A stretch of DNA of 7,611 nt, taken from positions 917 through 8,527 of the forward strand of contig DHFN01000236.1 of NCBI GenBank assembly GCA_002402275.1, given 5' to 3'. Positions within the stretch are counted from its first letter, which is position 1. Each line of letters starts with the position of its first letter. Below are positions 1-5,358 of this stretch, one piece after another. This stretch comes from Anaerolineales bacterium UBA4823. Its GTDB lineage: Bacteria > Chloroflexota > Anaerolineae > Anaerolineales > UBA4823. The translations under genes were made by a program, and so were the position numbers. Under the pieces are notes generated by a model that was given only the letters and a program-made list of their open reading frames with translations, made no database searches and was not told where the DNA came from.

Positions 1-33
1 TTTTTAACTACTGCTGCTCTTCAAGCTGAATAA

Positions 34-39
34 AAGGAG
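34..39 (+). promoter_or_regulatory. Ribosome binding site of the Crp/Fnr gene
   Basis: AAGGAG lies 6 nt before the ATG at 46 and fixes that start. No promoter can be judged because only 45 bases precede the gene. Confidence 0.8.
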
Positions 40-45
40 TTTGCA

Positions 46-723
46 ATGGAAAATCTCCTTAAACGAATGAGTGAAAACAGAGTATTTGCTTGCCTGGAAG
101 AGGTTGAACGGTGCAAGCTTTCCCGGATTGCCATTAGACGTAAATACGGAAAAGGCGAGTTCATCGCCTACTATGGTGATATCTGGCCCTATTTGTTTCT
201 AATTACCGAAGGCGCGATAGATGCATTTAAAGAATCCAGTGAAGGACGCAGTTTGACCATTATATCCTTTGGAGTGGGGGAAATATTCTGGGGACCAGCA
301 TTTTTTGAAGAAGGGTTACCCATGCCAGTCACGCTAGCAGCCACCATGCCAACGATTCTCCATATATGGCAACGCGAGAAGATGCTGCCCATCCTAAAGC
401 AAAATGGAGCAATGTCTTGGGAAATGTGCTGCCAGATGATTTGTCGGATGCTGCACGCCAGCGAGATCGTTGAAGAACTAGCCTTCCAAACAGTAGCCAG
501 ACGCCTAGCCCGGTTATTAATGGAACAATTTTCCAGTGGCAAGGAACAGTCGGTTCAACGTTCATTGACGCTGGATGAGATGGCAGCCCGGATCGGTACG
601 ACACGCGAGATGGTCTGCCGTGCCCTCTACCGTTTTGCCGATAAAAAAATGATCGAAGTAACCCGCACCGAGTTCATCCTGACCGATAAAGACAGCTTAC
701 GACGCATGGCAGAGGGGGTGTGA
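46..723 (+). CDS. Crp/Fnr-family transcriptional regulator
   Basis: This is a 225-residue cytoplasmic DNA-binding regulator with the usual two-domain layout and length of the Crp/Fnr family. An N-terminal beta-roll sensor domain covers about residues 15-115, a dimerisation helix about 120-160, and a C-terminal winged helix-turn-helix about 172-218. The recognition helix reads TTREMVCRAL (185-194). R187, E188 and R192 sit where CRP has R180, E181 and R185. The position equivalent to FNR Ser212 is Cys191. The phosphate-binding cassette is not CRP-like: after GEI (78-80) there is no Glu plus Arg-Ser/Thr pair, so canonical cAMP binding is unlikely. Cysteines are at 16, 23, 128, 129, 133 and 191. 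Two near the N terminus and a pair before the dimer helix recall FNR-type sensors, but the full FNR four-Cys pattern is absent. The effector is unknown. The gene precedes, on the same strand, a three-gene membrane/lipoprotein unit that it may control. Confidence 0.93.
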   Translation: MENLLKRMSENRVFACLEEVERCKLSRIAIRRKYGKGEFIAYYGDIWPYLFLITEGAIDAFKESSEGRSLTIISFGVGEIFWGPAFFEEGLPMPVTLAATMPTILHIWQREKMLPILKQNGAMSWEMCCQMICRMLHASEIVEELAFQTVARRLARLLMEQFSSGKEQSVQRSLTLDEMAARIGTTREMVCRALYRFADKKMIEVTRTEFILTDKDSLRRMAEGV

Positions 724-742
724 ATCCTCGATGGTGGACTAG

Positions 743-768
743 GTCAGGAGGGTGGTTTTCAACCTGAC
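743..768 (+). terminator. Possible hairpin after the Crp/Fnr gene
   Basis: GTCAGG (743-748) is complementary to CCTGAC (763-768) across a 14-nt loop. A competing small hairpin, GGTT/AACC (754-757 with 761-764), uses some of the same bases. Only a weak T-rich stretch follows. It could be a terminator, an attenuator-like structure or chance. Confidence 0.25.
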
Positions 769-785
769 TATTCCTTATATATATA
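756..785 (+). promoter_or_regulatory. Tentative promoter of the membrane/lipoprotein unit
   Basis: TTTTCA (756-761) followed after 16-18 bp by an alternating TATATA run (776-785) gives a weak sigma70-like match, about four of six bases in each box. If used, transcription would start near 790, so the inverted repeat at 792-807 would overlap the start point. This is inference from a weak match. Confidence 0.25.
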
Positions 786-791
786 CCTGAA

Positions 792-807
792 TTTGCGTTA
801 AAGCAAA
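792..807. promoter_or_regulatory. Candidate Crp/Fnr-type operator
   Basis: TTTGCGTTAAAGCAAA is a 16-bp inverted repeat with a single mismatched pair (G797/A802). It has the geometry of Crp/Fnr family sites: two 5-bp arms separated by 6 bp, and a TTG-N8-CAA core as in FNR-type boxes. It lies 60 bp before the 868 start and directly downstream of a gene for a Crp/Fnr protein, which makes that protein the obvious candidate binder. The assignment to this regulator is inference. Confidence 0.45.
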
Positions 808-822
808 GATTACCTCCCCCAA

Positions 823-842
823 TTGTGATACGCTTCCCACAA
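823..842. repeat. TTGTG-N10-CACAA inverted repeat
   Basis: Five-base arms TTGTG (823-827) and CACAA (838-842) are separated by 10 bp, 25 bp before the start codon at 868. The arms resemble CRP half-sites, but the spacing is 2 bp longer than CRP geometry. It may be a second operator or chance. Confidence 0.25.
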
Positions 843-867
843 ACCAATCTTACCAACCGGAGGCGAA

Positions 868-1716
868 ATGAAAGAAACCCTCAAAATCCAGCGGCTGATC
901 ATTGCTAATATGGCAATCGTGGTTGGATTGTTCATGATTGTTGTCGCACCTTTTCTGATCCAGACCTCGTTGGAACGCGTTCTCACGGCGCTGACCCAGG
1001 TCGCGGAGGAAAACCCAACTTACGGTAGTGGCATCTTGTTGTTCTCTTATCTCTTCCCCCTGTATCGAGGATTGATCTTCATCGCCGGAATTACTCTCCT
1101 CTGGCTGGCACGTCCCATCTATGAGGGAAAAGAGTGGTCGTTTCCTGTCGGATTGCTGGCAGCAGCTTTTCCCTCGACAGGCGGGGTGTTCATGTTCATG
1201 CCATATATTTCCTTCGTGGATGGGTTCCCCCTTCCTATGATACTCTCGTTTGTTGGACTGATCTTTTTCTGGACCTTTATCCTATTACGCAAAGTTGACA
1301 AATGGTTGAAATGGGGACAGTTCATGGCATTGACCTTTGCAGGGATGTTATCCACCCATGCCTTAATCGTTGGCACCGGCAACCTGCGCATGCTGCTTAC
1401 CCGGACAGGCAAACCCTTCTACGACGGGCTCGGGTGGTGGGTGCTTGCCTGGTCACAACCTATCCAATGGATCTGCGTGATCTTACTGTTCATCGCTATT
1501 TACCAACTTGCCGCCCGCAAATTTGCTGGCTGGTGGTTGGCGTTGATCTCAGTCACCTCACTGGCGGCAATTGACATCCCAATGCAGATTATCCGCTTAA
1601 CTATGACTGAATCTGCTTCGTGGGATTATTCCTATGGACTACCAGTGATCATCGGTTTGTTCTTTGTTTTACTCTCCCCTAAGTTCAAGGAGGCTCTTCT
1701 CGGAGAGAGTACTTGA
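868..1716 (+). CDS. Polytopic membrane protein of unknown function
   Basis: I do not recognise this 282-residue protein. It has about eight hydrophobic segments, near residues 9-31, 58-82, 92-113, 121-141, 150-169, 189-213, 218-244 and 255-271, so it should be an integral membrane protein with little soluble mass. No signal peptide, catalytic motif or Cys/His metal cluster stands out. The ATG at 868 is supported by CGGAGG (858-863), slightly close at 4 nt. Its stop overlaps the TTG start of the lipoprotein gene, so the two are translationally linked. Parts of it appear similar to the membrane protein at 2149-2934: a W-x-F segment then a PY motif (112-113), a G-rich segment with an Arg (168-174), and an I-D-I-P motif (235-238). 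It may be a paralogue of that protein. A transporter, sensor or redox-membrane role cannot be chosen from sequence. Confidence 0.8.
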   Translation: MKETLKIQRLIIANMAIVVGLFMIVVAPFLIQTSLERVLTALTQVAEENPTYGSGILLFSYLFPLYRGLIFIAGITLLWLARPIYEGKEWSFPVGLLAAAFPSTGGVFMFMPYISFVDGFPLPMILSFVGLIFFWTFILLRKVDKWLKWGQFMALTFAGMLSTHALIVGTGNLRMLLTRTGKPFYDGLGWWVLAWSQPIQWICVILLFIAIYQLAARKFAGWWLALISVTSLAAIDIPMQIIRLTMTESASWDYSYGLPVIIGLFFVLLSPKFKEALLGEST

Positions 1717-2123
1717 AACGCAGCTTGCTTTACCATATTGTTTTGCTAACCTCGTTGCTGTGTGTTGCTTGTCAGCCACAGCAACCGGTTTGTCCTACCG
1801 TTACCGGCACTGCGGACTTTCTTACTGTCCCACCAAGCGAACTTCCCACACCGACCCCTTCTGTTCCTACCCAAGTAGATCTCAACGGGAGAACAGTCCT
1901 TGTGGACAAAGTAGTCACCGGTGCACTTTGTAATGATACCTGGAGCGGAACGATTTACGTGGCTTGCGATGTCCAGGTGTACAGATGGGAGGAAGATCCA
2001 CTTTTTTTGAAAGATTGCAATTTAACCATCGAACCAAACACAGTGGTTTATGTAGCCGATCATAACAACACAGCTTACTACAATGGCTGTTCGTGTCATA
2101 CCGGCGAAATCGCCGAACCTTGA
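1713..2123 (+). CDS. Small Cys-rich lipoprotein, TTG start
   Basis: This 136-residue protein has an N-terminal lipoprotein signal: basic K2-R3, a hydrophobic stretch to L16, then CVAC with the lipidated Cys at 20. The -3 residue is Cys rather than the usual Leu. A Pro/Thr-rich linker (about 39-54) leads to a compact C-terminal domain (about 58-136) that contains L-T-I-E-P (104-108), a pattern common at the start of parallel beta-helix coils. Six cysteines follow the lipid anchor (27, 73, 85, 102, 126, 128), including a C-S-C-H motif at 126-129. It should sit outside the membrane, tethered by lipid. The TTG start is chosen because it opens the signal peptide directly, overlaps the preceding TGA as TTGA, and has GGAGAG (1702-1707) and AAGGAGG (1687-1693) upstream. 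No function is recognised. Position between two membrane proteins suggests one complex. Confidence 0.75.
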   Translation: MKRSLLYHIVLLTSLLCVACQPQQPVCPTVTGTADFLTVPPSELPTPTPSVPTQVDLNGRTVLVDKVVTGALCNDTWSGTIYVACDVQVYRWEEDPLFLKDCNLTIEPNTVVYVADHNNTAYYNGCSCHTGEIAEP

Positions 2124-2148
2124 CCTAAGTTTAGAAAGGATAATAATT

Positions 2149-2934
2149 ATGGAGAACAGAAACACATTAGGAGGCATCCTGGGATCCATTGCTGCCCTGA
2201 TCGGGATCATCGGGCATATTTTTTTATTCCTGAACTGGTATCATATCGGGATGAACGCCCCGTCCGCTGAGCCGGGCTGCGAGATTTTGTTGAAGTATAT
2301 CCATCCGATTTTGGCAGATTTCGGTATCTTTGGCAGCGTTCTGTTTGCTGTCAGCGCCTATGGATTTTTCACGAAGAAGAACTGGGCTTTCTTCCTATCA
2401 GTGATCGGGTTAGTACTGGCATTGTTAGGTAGTTGGTTCGTCAATGTGCCTTATATGGCTGCTGGTTTACCGCCGATCTATTTCACTCTCTTCTTCCCGT
2501 ATTTAGTGCTTTATTTCCTGTTCTTGAGACTTATTGGAAATATCCCGTGGAGCCAGACCTTACTGGCGCTTGGGACCGGCATAGCTTATATCGTTTGCTG
2601 GATGAATGGTGTCTCCAGCACCAGCCGCATTATCACCCTCGGCGACCCAATCTTTATCCTTGTTCAACGACTACACTGGGTAGCGATGATCGGTTGGGCG
2701 GTTGTTACAGTGGGCATCATTATGAAGCCAAAAGAATGGATGCGCGTTGTTGGTATTATTGCAGCTACGACCGAACTTGTGGTTGGCATTCCACTGGTGA
2801 TCGCCACCACTCAGCAACTCGCCCGCTTCTCATTATTTGCATTGGGACCTATTGCCTGCCTCATCCTGCTCATCTTGCTAGTCTTGCCAAACATATGGGA
2901 GCGATTCACTCAAACCACGGAGGGACTCAAGTAG
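2149..2934 (+). CDS. Polytopic membrane protein of unknown function
   Basis: The start is placed at ATG 2149, giving 261 residues, because GAAAGGA (2134-2140) lies 8 nt before it. The open frame continues 22 codons upstream to ATG 2083, but that extension is hydrophilic, lacks a clear ribosome site and overlaps the lipoprotein gene. About seven or eight hydrophobic segments are visible, near residues 8-30, 54-73, 79-99, 109-129, 135-152, 168-192, 198-219 and 228-248. Segments resemble the protein at 868-1716: K-x-W-x-F then a PY motif (101-102), a G-rich segment with R160, and V-G-I-P (212-215) after a basic loop around K193-K195. It is the last gene of the unit, 25 bp after the lipoprotein. 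No known family or catalytic motif is recognised. Confidence 0.78.
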   Translation: MENRNTLGGILGSIAALIGIIGHIFLFLNWYHIGMNAPSAEPGCEILLKYIHPILADFGIFGSVLFAVSAYGFFTKKNWAFFLSVIGLVLALLGSWFVNVPYMAAGLPPIYFTLFFPYLVLYFLFLRLIGNIPWSQTLLALGTGIAYIVCWMNGVSSTSRIITLGDPIFILVQRLHWVAMIGWAVVTVGIIMKPKEWMRVVGIIAATTELVVGIPLVIATTQQLARFSLFALGPIACLILLILLVLPNIWERFTQTTEGLK

Positions 2935-3016
2935 GACTTATTGTTTAGTTAGCTATATCCAGCAGCCGATTTCATATCAGACGTAATAAACAAAACTGTC
3001 TGGTGGCAAAAAAGTG
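2935..3016. other. Convergent intergenic gap
   Basis: This 82-bp stretch separates the ends of the two converging transcription units. It holds small inverted repeats only: TTGTTTA (2941-2947) with TAAACAA (2987-2993), and a CAGAC/GTCTG pair. No strong stem with a T run is present, so neither unit has a clear intrinsic terminator here. Confidence 0.5.
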
Positions 3017-3028
3017 CTACAGCTTTTT
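3009..3028 (-). terminator. Weak A/T hairpin at the end of the leftward operon
   Basis: AAAAAG and CTTTTT form a 6-bp stem around an 8-nt loop across the stop codon of the last leftward gene, with a T run downstream on the minus strand. The stem is nearly all A/T, so termination would be poor. It could serve both strands. Confidence 0.25.
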
Positions 3029-3235
3029 AACATCATCTTTTATTTGTTTAATGTCATCAAGCATATCTAATTCAGATTTAAGCTCATTCGAAAGGGAAGA
3101 AAAATAATTTTTTAAATTTCGAACGAACTTACCTAATTCACGGGCAGACTTGGCGATCCGTTCTGGGCCGAGCACGATGGCGGCTAGCAAGAGAATCACC
3201 ACTATCTCATTTGTACCAATCCCAAAAATATCCAT
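3017..3235 (-). CDS. Twin-arginine translocase TatA/TatB-family subunit (TatB-like)
   Basis: This 72-residue protein is a Tat pore or receptor component that acts in the cytoplasmic membrane with TatC to export folded proteins. It has the family plan: a short periplasmic N terminus, one hydrophobic helix (about 9-23), the hinge L-G-P-E-R (22-26), an amphipathic helix (about 26-44), and a charged tail rich in Lys/Asp/Glu (45-72). Two features point to TatB rather than TatA. A Glu at residue 10 sits at the polar position where E. coli TatB has Glu8 and TatA has Gln8. The LGPxR hinge also resembles the LGPQR of E. coli TatB, as opposed to the FGxKKL of TatA. The tail is much shorter than in proteobacterial TatB, so it may do both jobs. 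Its ATG lies 1 nt after the tatC stop, with GGGAGGGA (3241-3248, minus strand) as ribosome site. Confidence 0.9.
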   Translation of the reverse strand: MDIFGIGTNEIVVILLLAAIVLGPERIAKSARELGKFVRNLKNYFSSLSNELKSELDMLDDIKQIKDDVKKL

Positions 3236-3236
3236 A

Positions 3237-4043
3237 TCAATCCCTCCCGACGATCGCAGCCAATATTATACTGATAAGATATAAAGCAAGCAACGGAGCA
3301 GTGACCAAGCCCATATTAACTGGGTCAACCGTTGGGGTAACGACAGCAGCTACGATGGCGGCTCCGACAATCGCGTAACGCCAGCCACTGATCAATTGTT
3401 TAGCAGTGACAAATTTCAACTTCGCTAGAAACATGACAATCAATGGCATCTCAAAACAAACCCCAATCCAAAACATCAAGCGGGTGATGAAGTCAAAATA
3501 ATTCGCAGGCCGCACCTGGGTGGTTATCCCAAGAAAATTAGTCAGAAATGGGACTGCCACAGGCAGCATGATAAACCAGGTAAAGGCTACTCCCCCAGCA
3601 AAAAGAAGTGAGGCAAAGGGAACACCTAACAGAAGCCAAAGCCTTTCATTCGATTTAAGGCCTGGCATGATAAAACGCAACGCTTGATAGACGATGAAAG
3701 GCATTCCCAAAACAAAACCACTTAATAACGAAACCTTCATGAAAATTGAGATGTTTTCGGTTACATCTATGGACACCAATCCTTCACTCCCCCCCACGGG
3801 ATGGGCTAGGTAATCAATGATCTGTTTAGAAAAAACAAAGCTGATGGCGGTTGTAGCCAAGACAGCCAGAAATGCCTTGAAAAGTCGTTGACGTAATTCA
3901 TCAAGGTGTTTCAATAGGGGCATTGAGGTTTCAAATTCAGCGCTGGCTTTTTTATGAGCGCGTCCAAAGGCTTGAAAAAAGCCCCGCCAATTCCGCCTGG
4001 TTTTTTTGGAGGATGGAGCTTCGATGGTTTCTCCTTTATACAT
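3237..4043 (-). CDS. tatC: Sec-independent protein translocase TatC
   Basis: This 268-residue protein is the membrane receptor for twin-arginine signal peptides. The family signature H-L-D-E-L-R-x-R-L is at residues 46-54, just before the first membrane helix. About six hydrophobic segments follow to the C terminus, matching the TatC fold. A 40-residue basic N-terminal extension precedes the signature, somewhat longer than in E. coli TatC. Met41, just before the signature, is an alternative start but has no better ribosome site. I kept the ATG at 4043 because it overlaps the end of the radical SAM gene by 8 bp, like the other tight junctions of the operon. The next gene encodes a TatA/B subunit 1 nt downstream. 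Placement after a TorD-type chaperone and redox genes suggests this copy serves the client of the operon, although it could be the only Tat system of the cell. Confidence 0.96.
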   Translation of the reverse strand: MYKGETIEAPSSKKTRRNWRGFFQAFGRAHKKASAEFETSMPLLKHLDELRQRLFKAFLAVLATTAISFVFSKQIIDYLAHPVGGSEGLVSIDVTENISIFMKVSLLSGFVLGMPFIVYQALRFIMPGLKSNERLWLLLGVPFASLLFAGGVAFTWFIMLPVAVPFLTNFLGITTQVRPANYFDFITRLMFWIGVCFEMPLIVMFLAKLKFVTAKQLISGWRYAIVGAAIVAAVVTPTVDPVNMGLVTAPLLALYLISIILAAIVGRD

Positions 4044-5358
4044 CAGATAATCGAAAAGTTTGGGGTGTCGTCATGTCTAATTTTAGCTCTCGGACGTAGA
4101 GTTCTCCATTCCGGTTTTCGAAAATATTTAATGAAATACCGATCTCCAAGTCAAGCCGAGCCAACTCGCGGATCTTACTGACATGAAATTCCAGATAGTT
4201 GTGTTCCTTATTAATAGTAAAAGTACGATCCCCTTTTTTGTCGAAAAATTTTTTCACAGGCTCTATGTCATCCCCAAAGACTTTGGCGGTTTTCAAAAAG
4301 TAATCTCGCCGCGAAAAATAAGCGTTTGCTGGCAACTTATGTCCGGTGTTCTGCTGATAAACTTGACCGGTATGTTTGTTTTCTAAGGAACAATAATGCA
4401 CACCCAGCTTTAGACCTTCATCCAACGCAAAGCCGAGTAAGTCCAAGCAAACCAATTCACTCTGAGAAACCGGTAAACCACCGGCATACCAATAGTTATA
4501 CAGCACCCGGTAGGGTCGTGCTTTAATTTTATAACCACGCTCCTTGTAGATGTCAGCATTGTTATATGGAAAGCAAAATTCAAGCAGATTGATACTAAAC
4601 AATCCCAATTGGTCTAATTTAATCAGGACATCTTTCATAGTGTCCAATGTACCGGGTAAGACCGGCATTTCAACCATTACGAACGGAATAAATTCTTGCG
4701 CTGTGGCAATCCGATCGTAAATATAATCGTGCCCCTTCTCTAGATCATGCATCCGAATGCTGAAACGGATTTCCTGTAACCCTGCGTCCCTTAAGGCTTG
4801 AAGGGTTTGAATATCCGCATGATCACCTGAAGTATAAAGCCGGGTATAGACTCCCGGAAAATTATCGCGGGCATAGCGAAAAACCTCATAAGCTTTATCC
4901 TTGAATAGAAGAGGTTCCCCACCCGTTAATGCCAAGTGACGTACTCGTTGGCCGGATTTTTTAATTTGGGCTAATTCTTGGATTACATCACGGGTATGAC
5001 CTCTGTTATACGAGTAATCTTCTTGATTGGGATTGAAACAATAAAAACAATCGCGATGACACTGCAACGAGATGAAAAATGTTGTGCTCTCTGAGCCAGT
5101 CTGACAAGCTATGCATGAAGGGGAAATATTATTAAGATAAATACTTTTATCATCATTGCGGACTACCGCTCCGCGTTTGCGCAATTGCTCCACTTTTTCC
5201 TTCGCTTGGGCGGAATAATCATTCGAGTCAATTTCGATACCGCTATGGGCTACTTGCTCTAAGAAATCTCCGTAAATTCTCAAATATTGAGCAGCATAAG
5301 TTTTTAATTCAGGATTCTTTATCTGGATAATGGTTTGTTCATTGACATCAATGATCAT
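4036..5358 (-). CDS. Radical SAM enzyme of a molybdoenzyme-chaperone/Tat operon
   Basis: This 440-residue cytoplasmic enzyme has the radical SAM cluster motif C-H-R-D-C-F-Y-C (C100, C104, C107), which binds the [4Fe-4S] that cleaves S-adenosylmethionine. The SAM-contacting T-G-G-E-P-L motif is at 145-150. A partial TIM barrel should span about residues 90-300. Before it, C82-x2-C85 and, after it, C304 and C323 are extra cysteines that could ligate a second cluster, but there is no typical SPASM seven-Cys tail. The last 80 residues look like a separate small domain of unknown role. The substrate is not predictable. The ATG at 5358 overlaps the ferredoxin-like gene by 11 bp, and the stop overlaps tatC, so translation is coupled on both sides. 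Context suggests modification of, or cofactor work on, an exported oxidoreductase. An organic-radical activase or a peptide-modifying enzyme are alternatives. Confidence 0.92.
   Translation of the reverse strand: MIIDVNEQTIIQIKNPELKTYAAQYLRIYGDFLEQVAHSGIEIDSNDYSAQAKEKVEQLRKRGAVVRNDDKSIYLNNISPSCIACQTGSESTTFFISLQCHRDCFYCFNPNQEDYSYNRGHTRDVIQELAQIKKSGQRVRHLALTGGEPLLFKDKAYEVFRYARDNFPGVYTRLYTSGDHADIQTLQALRDAGLQEIRFSIRMHDLEKGHDYIYDRIATAQEFIPFVMVEMPVLPGTLDTMKDVLIKLDQLGLFSINLLEFCFPYNNADIYKERGYKIKARPYRVLYNYWYAGGLPVSQSELVCLDLLGFALDEGLKLGVHYCSLENKHTGQVYQQNTGHKLPANAYFSRRDYFLKTAKVFGDDIEPVKKFFDKKGDRTFTINKEHNYLEFHVSKIRELARLDLEIGISLNIFENRNGELYVRELKLDMTTPQTFRLSDV

Noticed and set aside
1302..1574. 90-codon open frame inside the first membrane protein gene
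   Set aside because: It lies in another frame of a gene with clear membrane-protein composition, a ribosome site and coupled neighbours; its own translation shows no coherent pattern.
2088..2102. C-S-C-H as a cytochrome c haem-binding motif
   Set aside because: Covalent haem attachment needs CxxCH or a longer spacing; here only one residue separates the cysteines.
2083..2148. 22-codon N-terminal extension of the second membrane protein
   Set aside because: It overlaps the lipoprotein gene, is hydrophilic, and has no clear ribosome site, whereas ATG 2149 has GAAAGGA at 8 nt.
2941..2993. TTGTTTA/TAAACAA inverted repeat as a bidirectional terminator
   Set aside because: The loop of 39 nt is too long, the stem is A/T-rich and no T run follows.
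3921..3923. Alternative TatC start at Met41
   Set aside because: It would give a more typical N terminus, but no ribosome site precedes it, and the upstream ATG gives the overlap typical of this operon.
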